Shown here piece after piece: positions 24,168 through 32,022 of a stretch of 64,000 nucleotides of DNA. Position 1 is the first letter of the stretch. The number at the start of each line of letters is the position of its first letter. Made by a program: the position numbers and the translations under genes. Origin of the DNA: Pseudomonas sp. PA15(2017) (GTDB taxonomy: Bacteria; Pseudomonadota; Gammaproteobacteria; Pseudomonadales; Pseudomonadaceae). The notes beneath the pieces are model-generated. The model did not search any database, had not been told where the DNA came from, and saw only the letters and a list, made by a program, of their open reading frames with translations. The DNA lies in the NCBI RefSeq assembly GCF_001945395.1, contig NZ_MSXV01000058.1, positions 312,317 through 376,316 on the forward strand, read 5' to 3'.

Positions 24168-24914
24168 ATGAACCCAAGTGTATGGCTGATCGGCGCCGGC
24201 CCCGGCGACCCGGAATTGCTCACCCTCAAGGCGGTGCGCGCCCTCGGTCTGGCCGACGTGGTGCTGATCGACGACTTGGTCAACCCGCAGGTCCTGGAGC
24301 ACTGCCCCGCCGCCCGGGTGATTCGCGTCGGCAAGCGCGGCGGCTGTCGCTCGACGCCTCAGGCCTTCATCCACCGCCTGATGCTGCGCTATGCCCGCCA
24401 AGGCAAAGTGGTGGCGCGCCTCAAGGGCGGCGACCCGTGCATCTTCGGCCGCGGCAGCGAAGAGGCCGATTGGCTGACCGCCCGCGGCGTGCAGTGCGAG
24501 ATCGTCAACGGCATCACCGCCGGTCTCGCCGCCGCGACGCGCTGTGGCATCTCCCTGACCCTGCGCGGCGTGGCCCGCGGGGTGACCTTGGTCACCGCCC
24601 ATACCCAGGACGGCAGCTCGCCCAACTGGCAGGCGCTGGCCCACAGTGGCACGACGCTCGTGGTCTACATGGGCATCGCCACCCTGGCCGACACCCGCCA
24701 GCACCTGCTGGATGCCGGCATGGCCGCGCACACCGCCGTGGCGATGATCGAGAACGCCTCCCTACCCGACCAGCGCGAATGCCGCAGCACCTTGCTGGCA
24801 ATGGCCGACGATGCCCGGGCCTTCGAGCTGAAAAGCCCGGCCATCCTGGTGATCGGCGATGTGGTCGGCGCTGCCCTCCTGGCCGCCGAACAGCTGCAGG
24901 TGCACAGCGCCTGA
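24168..24914 (+). CDS. cobA: Uroporphyrinogen-III C-methyltransferase
   Basis: A 248-residue SAM-dependent enzyme that methylates uroporphyrinogen III at C2 and C7 to precorrin-2, on the way to siroheme. The family motifs are clear: LIGAGPGDPELLTLKA at the N-terminus, RLKGGDPCIFGRGSEEADWL, and GITAGLAAATRCGISLTLRG. Siroheme is needed by assimilatory nitrite reductase, which fits the cluster although no nitrite reductase gene is in the window. I use ATG 24168 with GAGGA upstream; ATG 24153 would add five residues. Confidence 0.94.
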   Translation: MNPSVWLIGAGPGDPELLTLKAVRALGLADVVLIDDLVNPQVLEHCPAARVIRVGKRGGCRSTPQAFIHRLMLRYARQGKVVARLKGGDPCIFGRGSEEADWLTARGVQCEIVNGITAGLAAATRCGISLTLRGVARGVTLVTAHTQDGSSPNWQALAHSGTTLVVYMGIATLADTRQHLLDAGMAAHTAVAMIENASLPDQRECRSTLLAMADDARAFELKSPAILVIGDVVGAALLAAEQLQVHSA

Positions 24915-25010
24915 CATCGGTGGGGCGACGGCACGCCTGCATCCTCGAGGCGGCCCAGAGCACGTCGTGGCGCATCACTGCCTGCCCGTTCGGCTGCAGC
25001 GCCGCGAAAC

Positions 25011-25026
25011 TGGACTGCTATTTGCA
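25011..25026 (+). promoter_or_regulatory. Candidate sigma-54 promoter of nasR
   Basis: TGGACTGCTATTTGCA has GG and GC with exactly ten bases between and a perfect TTGCA -12 box, but the -24 box is TGGAC instead of TGGCA. It would start near 25037, 28 bases before the nasR start. Not as good as the two clear sigma-54 elements in this island. Confidence 0.42.
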
Positions 25027-25064
25027 CCGTTGTGGTTCAACACTGCGACCGACAAGACGTTCCC

Positions 25065-26372
25065 ATGCCTGATCACAAGATGCCCCCCACTCTGCGTTTC
25101 ATGCTGGCGGCCCGCCGCTGCGAGCTGCACGGCCTGGAAAGCCTGTCCGTCACCTGCGAGCTGGTCACCCGGATCAGCCAACTGGTGCACCAGTTGCAGA
25201 AAGAGCGCGGCTACTCGAACGTCTACCTGGGCAACCAAACGGATCACTACCTGCACCAACTTGATGCGCACAGTGCAGGGGCTGCCGCCTTAGAGCGCGA
25301 AGTGCACGACTGCTTTCTGTCCATGGACACCGCCCAGGCCAATGCCGCCGACCGCGCCCGCCTGTTCAATCGCATCGCCTATGTGCTGCATGGTCTCGAG
25401 GAATTGCCGGGGCTGCGCCGGCGCATCCGCGAACGGCAGCTGTCTTCACGGCAGGCGACTCAGGCCTTCACTCGCCTGATTGGCGGGCTGCTGGCGGTGG
25501 TCTTCGAGGCGGCAGACACCGCTGCCGACCCTGGCATCACCCGCGTGCTGGTGGCGCTGTTCAACTTCATGCAGGGCAAGGAACTCGCCGGTCAGGAACG
25601 CGCGGTCGGCGTCGAAGGGTTTTCCCGCGGGCATTTCGACGATGAATTGCAGGCGCGCCTGCTACACCTGCAGGAAGGCCAGGAGCGCTGCTTCGACATC
25701 TTTGGCGAATTCGCCGATACCGAAGCCAATGCCCTGTGGCAGCAGATTCTTGGCACCGACACGGTTGCCCAGGTGGTCAGCCTGCGCGGGATCGCCAAGC
25801 GCACTTCGGCCATCGCCCAGGTGGACTCAGGGTTGTGCGAGCTGTGGTTCGAACTCAATACCAGGCGCATCGACGCCATGAAACAGGTGGAAAGCCACCT
25901 GACTCAGTGCCTGCTCGAACGCTGCCGGCGCAGCATCGCCGAAGCCCATGCCGACCTGGACAACCATCGCGCCCTGCTCGGTCGCGTGGCGCAGATGGAT
26001 GCCGGCAGCGACCAGGCGCTGCTGTTCAGCGTGTACAGCAGCACCCTCGATGCCCCACCCCAGGACGCCGTGGGCAATCACCTGGCCCGCTCGATACTGG
26101 ATCTCCTGCACGAGCAGAATCAGCGCCTGCAGCAGGTCAGCGATGAACTGCAGGAAACCCGCGAAACCCTCAACGAGCGCAAGCTGATCGAACGCGCCAA
26201 GAAGCTATTGATGACCGACTACGGCTTGAGCGAAGACGCAGCCTACGCGCGCCTGCGCCAATCGGCCATGGAGCGCAGCATGCGCCTGGTCGACGTGGCG
26301 CAGCACCTGCTCAGCTTCGCAGCACGCAAGGCCCAGGAAACCCCGCGAGCGGACAAGGGCAGGCGCGGTTGA
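25065..26372 (+). CDS. nasR: Nitrate/nitrite-responsive antiterminator NasR (NIT + ANTAR)
   Basis: A 435-residue RNA-binding antiterminator. The N-terminal two thirds match the NIT nitrate/nitrite sensing domain (RISQLVHQLQKERGYSNVYLG and ALFNFMQGKELAGQERAVG), all helices. The last 60 residues are an ANTAR domain (ERAKKLLMTDYGLSEDAAYA, RLVDVAQHLL) that binds paired hexaloop RNA hairpins. With nitrate or nitrite it should stabilise the leader hairpins at 20034-20066 and 26893-26908 and prevent termination. Start at ATG 25065 is preferred over GTG 25032; the ribosome site is weak. Confidence 0.93.
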   Translation: MPDHKMPPTLRFMLAARRCELHGLESLSVTCELVTRISQLVHQLQKERGYSNVYLGNQTDHYLHQLDAHSAGAAALEREVHDCFLSMDTAQANAADRARLFNRIAYVLHGLEELPGLRRRIRERQLSSRQATQAFTRLIGGLLAVVFEAADTAADPGITRVLVALFNFMQGKELAGQERAVGVEGFSRGHFDDELQARLLHLQEGQERCFDIFGEFADTEANALWQQILGTDTVAQVVSLRGIAKRTSAIAQVDSGLCELWFELNTRRIDAMKQVESHLTQCLLERCRRSIAEAHADLDNHRALLGRVAQMDAGSDQALLFSVYSSTLDAPPQDAVGNHLARSILDLLHEQNQRLQQVSDELQETRETLNERKLIERAKKLLMTDYGLSEDAAYARLRQSAMERSMRLVDVAQHLLSFAARKAQETPRADKGRRG

Positions 26373-26827
26373 GCCAGCGGCGGCTATCTGCTGAGCATCG
26401 CTCGCCAGCCCCGCGTGGAATCCGTTCACACTGTTCGGCGTAATGCCGTGGGCAATGTCTGCAATGTGGCGGGAGCGGTCATCAGCACAGCATCTGTGGG
26501 AGCGGGCCATGCCCGCGAAAAATCATGGGCATGGACTGGGCGTGCCCGCCCGTTCCAACAGGTGAAGCAACGATGTTCGCCTCTGCCTTATCGCCGCCGA
26601 TCCATCTGACTACAGGCGCCCAAGCACGCCCCTGCCATGCACCTGCGCCGCGCACTGAAGAGGCACCGCGCCCCGCTGCTGTGCGATCACAACGCTCGTT
26701 GCCATGCTGCACGACTGTGCGTGACGTAACCAAAGCGCTCCGAAAAGCCTTCCCGTTCAATCAGTTAACACGTGGTGCGCGCCGCTGTGCAGCCATTCCC
26801 CGGCAGTCGATTCAGGCAAAACTGTGG
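26373..26827. other. Spacer between nasR and the nrt promoter
   Basis: About 455 bases without a supported gene. It contains a truncated copy of the dispersed element (26474-26562) and, at 26638-26654, TGCACC-N5-CGCGCA, which is a partial NtrC-type site (one good half). An AT-poor run follows up to the sigma-54 element at 26828. No other signal stands out. Confidence 0.5.
26474..26562. repeat. Dispersed element, truncated copy 4 (REP core)
   Basis: Keeps the AGCGGTCATC entry and the core CTGTGGGAGCGGGCCATGCC, almost identical to copy 2, then diverges after GGGCATGGACTGGGCGTGCC. No terminal inverted repeats remain on either side. Confidence 0.7.
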
Positions 26828-26844
26828 CTGGCATGCAACCTGCT
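26828..26844 (+). promoter_or_regulatory. Sigma-54 promoter of the nrt operon
   Basis: CTGGCATGCAACCTGCT has GG (26830-31) and GC (26842-43) with ten bases between and a TGGCA -24 box. Start is predicted near 26855, giving a leader of about 125 bases before nrtA. Confidence 0.8.
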
Positions 26845-26892
26845 ATATCCCTGACAAGGAGGCAGGCTCTGCTCCTCCACAATCCGAATTCC

Positions 26893-26908
26893 TGGACAAC
26901 GGCGTCCA
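26893..26908 (+). promoter_or_regulatory. ANTAR-type hexaloop hairpin in the nrt leader
   Basis: TGGAC-AACGGC-GTCCA, a five-base stem with a six-base loop, A at 1 and G at 4, the same rule as P1/P2 upstream of the nas operon. Its loop and 3' arm are also the 5' arm of the terminator (26898-26906), so it is the anti-terminator. I could not find a clean partner hexaloop; AAGGAG at 26856-26861 is possible with a bulge but would begin before the predicted start site. Confidence 0.68.
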
Positions 26909-26955
26909 CACTCGATGCAGCCCCAGCGCTGCCATGAGCGTGACGCCGTTTTTTT
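26898..26955 (+). terminator. Leader attenuator terminator of the nrt operon
   Basis: AACGGCGTC (26898-26906) pairs with GACGCCGTT (26942-26950), with an inner hairpin GCAGC-CCCAGC-GCTGC, followed by a run of seven T. It precedes nrtA by 25 bases. Confidence 0.88.
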
Positions 26956-26979
26956 ATGCGTGCTTTTGGGGAGAACGAG

Positions 26980-28302
26980 ATGGATGACACGCCACGCGCC
27001 GCCGACGAAAAAACCGGTCTGCCACGCCGCACCTTCCTCAAGCAGTCCATGGGGCTGCTCGGCGGTGGCGCCTTGATGAGCATGCTGCCAGCGGGCCTGA
27101 GCAGCGCGGTCTGGGCGGCGGGGACCGATGGCCTGGAAACCACCAAGACCAAGCTCGGCTTTATCGCGCTGACCGATGCCGCGCCGCTGTTCGTCGCCGA
27201 GGAGCTTGGGCTGTTCGCCAAGCACGGCATGACCGACGTCGAAGTGCTCAAGCAATCCTCCTGGGGTACCACCCGCGACAACCTGGTGCTCGGTGCCGGC
27301 AGAGGCGGCATCGATGGTGCTCACATCCTCACGCCAATGCCCTACCTGATGGCGGCGGGCAAGATCACCACCAACAACACGCCGCTGCCGATGGTCCTGC
27401 TGGCGCGCCTGAACCTCAACGGCCAGGGCATCTCGATCAGTAAGGAGTATCAGGACCTCAAGCTCGGTACCGACGCCAGCGCCTTCAAACAGGCGGTCGC
27501 CGCCAAGCAGGCCAAGGGCCGAAAAATCGCTGCGGCCATGACCTTCCCCGGCGGCACCCACGACCTGTGGCTGCGCTACTGGATGGCTGCCGGCGGCATC
27601 GAGCCGAACAAGGACCTGCCGACCGTGGTCATCCCGCCACCACAGATGGTCGCCAACATGAAGGTCGGCAGCATGGATGCCTTCTGCGTCGGCGAGCCGT
27701 GGAACGCCCAGTTGATCAACCAGAACATCGGCTACAGCGCGGTGACCACCGGCGAGCTGTGGGCCAACCACCCGGAAAAGGCCCTGTCGCTGCGCGCCGA
27801 TTACGTAAACGCCAACCCCAACGCCACCCGCGCCCTGCTCAAGGCGGTAATGGAAGCGCAGATGTTCTGCGAAGCCGCAGCGAACAAGGAGAAGGTCGCG
27901 GAAATCTGCGCCAAACGCCGTTGGATCGGCGCCCCCGCCAAGGACCTGCTGGCGCGCCTGCAGGGCAACTTCGATTACGGCAACGGCCGCGTGGTGGAAA
28001 ACAGCCCGCACCTGATGCGCTTCTGGAGCGAATTCGCCTCTTATCCGTTCCAGAGCCACGACCTGTGGTTCCTGACCGAGAACAAGCGCTGGGGTTACCT
28101 GCCGAAGGACTTCGACAGCCAGGCACTGATCGACCAGGTCAACCGCGAGGATATCTGGCGCCAGGCAGCGGCTGAGCTGGGCGTGCCCGCCGAGCAGATT
28201 CCCCAGGGCAAATCCCGCGGCGTCGAGACCTTCTTCGATGGCAAGACCTTCGATCCCCAAAACCCGCAAGCCTATCTCGACAGCCTGACCCTCAAGGCCT
28301 AA
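26980..28302 (+). CDS. nrtA: Nitrate ABC transporter substrate-binding protein, Tat-exported
   Basis: A 440-residue periplasmic binding protein of the NrtA/CmpA type (nitrate/nitrite/cyanate). Tat signal PRRTFLKQSMGLLGGGALMS at residues 15-34. The mature domain starts with KLGFIALTDAAPLFVAEELGLFAKHG, the usual NMT1-like opening, and contains FPGGTHDLWLRYWMAAGGI. It heads the three-gene nitrate importer. The ATG at 26980 follows GGGGAG. Control by the attenuator directly upstream is likely. Confidence 0.93.
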   Translation: MDDTPRAADEKTGLPRRTFLKQSMGLLGGGALMSMLPAGLSSAVWAAGTDGLETTKTKLGFIALTDAAPLFVAEELGLFAKHGMTDVEVLKQSSWGTTRDNLVLGAGRGGIDGAHILTPMPYLMAAGKITTNNTPLPMVLLARLNLNGQGISISKEYQDLKLGTDASAFKQAVAAKQAKGRKIAAAMTFPGGTHDLWLRYWMAAGGIEPNKDLPTVVIPPPQMVANMKVGSMDAFCVGEPWNAQLINQNIGYSAVTTGELWANHPEKALSLRADYVNANPNATRALLKAVMEAQMFCEAAANKEKVAEICAKRRWIGAPAKDLLARLQGNFDYGNGRVVENSPHLMRFWSEFASYPFQSHDLWFLTENKRWGYLPKDFDSQALIDQVNREDIWRQAAAELGVPAEQIPQGKSRGVETFFDGKTFDPQNPQAYLDSLTLKA

Positions 28303-28315
28303 CCGGAGAAACGCC

Positions 28316-29161
28316 ATGAATGCGCCCGTCAAATCCCTGGCCCTGCCGGCCGGCGTCGTCGCCCCCAGTTGGCTGAAGCGCCTGTCGAAAACCCTGATGC
28401 AGTCGGTGCTGCCGCCGCTGGTGATCATCGCTGCGCTGATGCTCATCTGGCAACTCTTGTGCAGTGGCGCCAACGCTGCTCTGCCGCCGCCCAGCCAGGT
28501 CATCGAAGACACCTGGGAACTGATCGTCAATCCGTTCTACGACAACGGCGGCACCGATGTCGGCATGGCCTGGCAGTTGCTCGCCAGCCTGGAGCGTGTG
28601 GCTTACGGCTATGCCCTGGCGGTGGTGGTCGGCGTAGCCCTCGGCGTACTGGTCGGCCAGTCGACCTGGGCGATGCGCGGCCTCGATCCGCTGTTCCAGA
28701 TCCTGCGTACCGTGCCGCCGCTGGCCTGGCTGCCACTGTCGCTGGCCGGCTTCAGGGACAGCCATCCTTCGGCACTGTTCGTGATCTTCATCACCGCCAT
28801 CTGGCCAATCATCATCAATACCTCGGTGGGCATCCGCAATATTCCCGAGGACTACCGCAACGTCGCCAAGGTGCTGCGCTTGAACGGCGTCGAGTACTTC
28901 CAAAAGATCATGTTGCCGGCCGCCGCGCCGTACATCTTCTCCGGGCTGCGCATCGGCGTGGGCCTGTCGTGGCTGGCGATCATCGCCGCCGAGATGCTGA
29001 TCGGCGGTGTGGGTATCGGCTTCTTCATCTGGGATGCGTGGAATGCCTCGCGCATCAGCGACATCATTCTCGCCCTGATCTACGTCGGCGTGGTCGGCTT
29101 CGTGCTCGACCGCCTGGTGCTGTTCGTCGGCAATCGCATCACCCGTGGCACATCGGCCTGA
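28316..29161 (+). CDS. nrtB: Nitrate ABC transporter permease
   Basis: A 281-residue inner-membrane permease of the NrtB/SsuC type with about six hydrophobic helices. The EAA loop is EDYRNVAKVLRLNGVEYFQKIMLPAAAPYIFSG (near residues 179-210) which contacts the ATPase. It follows nrtA by 13 bases and precedes nrtC by ten, so it is in one operon. Confidence 0.94.
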   Translation: MNAPVKSLALPAGVVAPSWLKRLSKTLMQSVLPPLVIIAALMLIWQLLCSGANAALPPPSQVIEDTWELIVNPFYDNGGTDVGMAWQLLASLERVAYGYALAVVVGVALGVLVGQSTWAMRGLDPLFQILRTVPPLAWLPLSLAGFRDSHPSALFVIFITAIWPIIINTSVGIRNIPEDYRNVAKVLRLNGVEYFQKIMLPAAAPYIFSGLRIGVGLSWLAIIAAEMLIGGVGIGFFIWDAWNASRISDIILALIYVGVVGFVLDRLVLFVGNRITRGTSA

Positions 29162-29171
29162 GGAGACAGAC

Positions 29172-30023
29172 ATGAGCAAGCACTACCTGAGCATCGAGCA
29201 TGTGGAAAAGTACTTCGAGCGTGACGGCGTCACCTCCCACGTCCTGAACCAGATCAACCTCAATGTCGCGCGCGGCGAATACATCTCCATCATCGGCCAC
29301 TCGGGCTGCGGCAAGTCGACGGTGCTCAACATCGTCGCCGGCCTGACCGATTCCAGCAGCGGAGCGGTGATTCTTGATGGGCGTGAGGTACGTGGTCCTG
29401 GCCCGGATCGCAGCCTGGTGTTCCAGAACCACTCGCTGCTGCCCTGGCTGACCGTGCAGGAAAACGTCGCCCTGGCCGTCGACAAGGTGTTCAAGCGCAC
29501 CAAGAGCAAGGCCGAACGCCGTGACTGGACGCTGCATCATCTGGAGCTGGTAAGCATGGGTCATGCACTGCACAAGCGGCCCAACGAGATTTCCGGCGGC
29601 ATGAAACAGCGCGTCGGCATCGCCCGCGCGCTGGCCATGGAGCCCAAGGTACTATTGCTCGACGAACCGTTCGGCGCGCTGGACGCCCTGACCCGCGCGC
29701 ACCTGCAGGATGAGGTGATGCGCATCCAGAGCGAGCTGCACAATACGGTGATGATGATCACCCATGACGTCGACGAAGCCGTGCTGCTCTCAGACCGTAT
29801 CGTGATGATGACCAACGGCCCGTCGGCAACCATCGGCGAAATCCTCAGCATCGATCTGCCGCGCCCGCGTGATCGCATCGCCCTGGCCGACGACCCACGC
29901 TACAACGCCTATCGCCATGCGGTACTGAGTTTTCTCCATGAAAAGCAGCGCAAGGTCGAACCGCTGCAACGGCGTACTACTGCGCCGCAAGAACCGGCCG
30001 ACCAGCAACGCGCACGGGCGTAA
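29172..30023 (+). CDS. nrtC: Nitrate ABC transporter ATP-binding protein
   Basis: A 283-residue ABC ATPase: Walker A GHSGCGKST, Q-loop LVFQNHSLLPW, signature ISGGMKQRVGIARAL, Walker B VLLLDEPFGALD, and the H-loop MITHDVDEA. It is the short form without the extra substrate-binding-like domain of cyanobacterial NrtC, so it is closer to NrtD. The dispersed element copy 3 starts in its stop codon. Confidence 0.94.
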   Translation: MSKHYLSIEHVEKYFERDGVTSHVLNQINLNVARGEYISIIGHSGCGKSTVLNIVAGLTDSSSGAVILDGREVRGPGPDRSLVFQNHSLLPWLTVQENVALAVDKVFKRTKSKAERRDWTLHHLELVSMGHALHKRPNEISGGMKQRVGIARALAMEPKVLLLDEPFGALDALTRAHLQDEVMRIQSELHNTVMMITHDVDEAVLLSDRIVMMTNGPSATIGEILSIDLPRPRDRIALADDPRYNAYRHAVLSFLHEKQRKVEPLQRRTTAPQEPADQQRARA

Positions 30024-30236
30024 GAACCTGTTCACGGTCTTTATGCGCCTGAGGCGGTGACTACAAGGCAGAGGCGGTCATCGGCGCCATATCTATGGGC
30101 GCGGGCGAGGACGCCCAGTCCATATCCGCGATCTCTCGCGCGCATGGCGCACTCCCACAGCGGATCGAGGAACATCCGCCCCCGCCATTTAGCGGCCAGA
30201 ATCGGCGAACCTGGGCGAAAGATCATGAACGGTTCT
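30023..30236. repeat. Dispersed inverted-repeat element, copy 3 (complete)
   Basis: About 214 bp bounded by AGAACCTGTTCA and its inverse TGAACGGTTCT, containing ACTACAAGGCAGAGGCGGTC and a REP-like core with TATGGGCGCGGGC/GCACTCCCACA. Its first base is the last base of the nrtC TAA. Same layout as copies 1 and 2. Confidence 0.78.
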
Positions 30237-30250
30237 GAGGGCGATGCGCG

Positions 30251-30478
30251 TCAATCCTTGGCGATGCCGGTAATGGTGATGCCGAAGCGTTCCTCGAGGC
30301 GCACCGCGGGGGTCTGCTCCTCGTGGGGCTGCTCCTTCGGCTCGAGGGGCTCCAGATTCCCTTGAGCCCATTCGAGCAGCCAGGTCACCGCCTGCTCCAG
30401 GCTGGGTTTCTCCTTGGCTTTCACCTTGAGGACTTCGGCAGCTTCGTCTCGGCTATAGGTGATGATCCATCGGCTCAT
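30251..30478 (-). CDS. Small conserved hypothetical protein
   Basis: A 75-residue soluble protein: MSRWIITYSRDEAAEVLKVK, a Glu/Lys-rich middle and GITITGIAKD at the end. The start at 30478 is backed by GGAGA and good spacing. I do not recognise a family. Codon use is like neighbours and the ORF is intact, so a real gene is likely. About 270 bases follow to dcd. Confidence 0.65.
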   Translation of the reverse strand: MSRWIITYSRDEAAEVLKVKAKEKPSLEQAVTWLLEWAQGNLEPLEPKEQPHEEQTPAVRLEERFGITITGIAKD

Positions 30479-30677
30479 GGCGAGTCTCCAGCAGGTGACG
30501 GCACGCAACGCATGCCCTTATGCACATGTAGACCTGCCGCCCATGAACAGTTCGCCCTATAAATCGCTGGGAACTTCACCCGCCAACGCCACTCAGAAAT
30601 TACGCATCGATTGATTTCTCCGGGCGCATGAAGCGCCCATTTTTTTGCCTGCGATTTGCCGCAGCGCCCAGCATCAC

Positions 30678-30703
30678 CCCGTTTTTCCGGGCAGAAAAAC
30701 GGG
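30678..30703. repeat. Perfect 10-bp inverted repeat
   Basis: CCCGTTTTTC-CGGGCA-GAAAAACGGG. It lies next to the dcd terminator, between that and the promoter region of the small gene at 30251. It could be a second terminator or a regulator site. Confidence 0.6.
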
Positions 30704-30731
30704 CATAAAAAAAACCGGGCCAGGCCCGGTT
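30703..30731 (-). terminator. Intrinsic terminator of dcd
   Basis: On the minus strand AACCGGG-CCTGG-CCCGGTT is followed by a T-tract (TTTTTT). It starts 22 bases after the dcd stop. Confidence 0.9.
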
Positions 30732-30752
30732 CCTTGAACGCTGCAGCGACCA

Positions 30753-31319
30753 TCAGGCCTTTGGCAGGGTAACGCCGGTCTGGCCCTGGTACTTGCCGCC
30801 GCGGTCCTTGTAGGACACTTCGCATGCTTCGTCCGACTGCAGAAACAGCATCTGCGCCACGCCTTCGTTGGCGTAGATCTTCGCCGGCAGGTTGGTGGTG
30901 TTGGAGAACTCGAGGGTCACGTGGCCTTCCCACTCCGGCTCAAGCGGCGTGACGTTGACGATGATGCCACAGCGCGCGTAGGTGCTCTTGCCCAGGCAGA
31001 TGGTCAGTACGTCACGGGGAATGCGGAAAAACTCCACGGTGCGCGCCAGGGCGAAGGAGTTCGGCGGAATGACGCAGACGTCGCTCTTGATGTCGACGAA
31101 ACTCTTGGCGTCGAAATTCTTCGGGTCGACGATGGCCGAATGGATGTTGGTGAACACCTTGAATTCATCCGCGCAGCGCACGTCGTAGCCGTAGCTGGAA
31201 ACCCCGTAGGAGATTACCCGGCTGTCGTCCGCGCCGCGCACCTGGCGCTCGACGTAGGGCTCGATCATGCCGTGTTCCTGGGCCATGCGGCGAATCCACT
31301 TGTCCGATTTGATGCTCAT
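30753..31319 (-). CDS. dcd: dCTP deaminase
   Basis: A 188-residue homotrimeric enzyme that deaminates dCTP to dUTP, feeding thymidylate synthesis. Typical sequence: MSIKSDKWIRRMAQEHGMIEP, the nucleotide-binding GKSTYARCGI and the catalytic Glu in TPLEPEWEGHVTLEFSN, with the C-terminal lid KYQGQTGVTLPKA. Length is normal. It is divergent from the csp gene and near apbC-metG, as in other pseudomonads. Confidence 0.97.
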   Translation of the reverse strand: MSIKSDKWIRRMAQEHGMIEPYVERQVRGADDSRVISYGVSSYGYDVRCADEFKVFTNIHSAIVDPKNFDAKSFVDIKSDVCVIPPNSFALARTVEFFRIPRDVLTICLGKSTYARCGIIVNVTPLEPEWEGHVTLEFSNTTNLPAKIYANEGVAQMLFLQSDEACEVSYKDRGGKYQGQTGVTLPKA

Positions 31320-31645
31320 GGCGGGGCCGTCCTGAAGGTCGTTACGGTGAAAAGTGCACGCATCTTACCGGGCTGCAGAGCTGGGTTCAAAGCCTCTCGA
31401 CGGCCCGCGGCGATGCCCTTGCGCAGGCGCCGATGCAAGTAAATCGCAGAAAGACTGACAGACCATTCGCACTTCGCGAAAAAAGCGGGTATGGTGAGCC
31501 CACTGTGCTGCATGTGTCACCGCGAATCGCTACATGATGCCTAGATTTCGATCCAAACATCGTCCGACTCCTAGTACTCGTTGCACTCAGTCCCGGCCTG
31601 GTTCTATCCAGGGCTGTTAATTATTTAGTTCTTAGGAGACATCAC
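31320..31645. other. Divergent region dcd / cold-shock gene with long csp leader
   Basis: 326 bases. TTCGCA (31466-71), 18 bases, TATGGT (31490-95) is a possible sigma-70 promoter for csp, giving a leader of about 145 bases; long 5' leaders are normal for cold-shock genes. The ribosome site TTAGGAG precedes the ATG. No promoter for dcd is obvious. Confidence 0.4.
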
Positions 31646-31855
31646 ATGTCCAATCGTCAGACTGGCACCGTTAAGTGGTTCAACGATGAAAAAGGCTACG
31701 GCTTCATCACCCCGCAATCCGGTGACGACCTGTTCGTACACTTCAAAGCTATCCAGAGCGATGGCTTCAAGAGCCTGAAAGAAGGCCAGCAAGTTTCCTT
31801 CGTGGCCACCCGTGGTCAGAAAGGCATGCAAGCTGAGGAAGTTCAGGTTATCTAA
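31646..31855 (+). CDS. Cold-shock protein, CspA family
   Basis: A 69-residue single cold-shock domain that binds single-stranded RNA/DNA and melts RNA structure. RNP1 is KGYGFITP (residues about 16-23), RNP2 is DLFVHFKAI (about 28-36), with WFNDEK before them. The leader is long and a strong terminator follows. Which csp paralog this is cannot be decided. Confidence 0.95.
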   Translation: MSNRQTGTVKWFNDEKGYGFITPQSGDDLFVHFKAIQSDGFKSLKEGQQVSFVATRGQKGMQAEEVQVI

Positions 31856-31874
31856 CCTGCGCTTTCTGCAAAAG

Positions 31875-31899
31875 AACCCCGCCTAGGCGGGGTTTTTTT
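31875..31899 (+). terminator. Intrinsic terminator of the cold-shock gene
   Basis: AACCCCGCC-TA-GGCGGGGTT followed by T-tract. Confidence 0.93.
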
Positions 31900-31942
31900 A
31901 TGTCTGCCATTCCTGGCAGATACCCTTCGGACCGTCGCAAGC

Positions 31943-31977
31943 GGCGTAAAAAATTTCTCCCGGAAATTTTTTACGCC
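31943..31977. repeat. 15-bp perfect inverted repeat with AT core
   Basis: GGCGTAAAAAATTTC-TCCCG-GAAATTTTTTACGCC. It lies between the csp terminator and the end of apbC. It may be an mRNA-end hairpin of apbC (minus strand), although no T-tract follows the stem. Confidence 0.75.
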
Positions 31978-32022
31978 TGCATTTCATGCAGCAGGCGCGC
32001 CGTAGCGCACCTGCGATGACCC

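Noticed and set aside
26850..26866. P1 hexaloop candidate (loop AAGGAG) in the nrt leader
   Set aside because: It needs a bulged A and begins about five bases before the predicted transcription start, so I did not annotate it.
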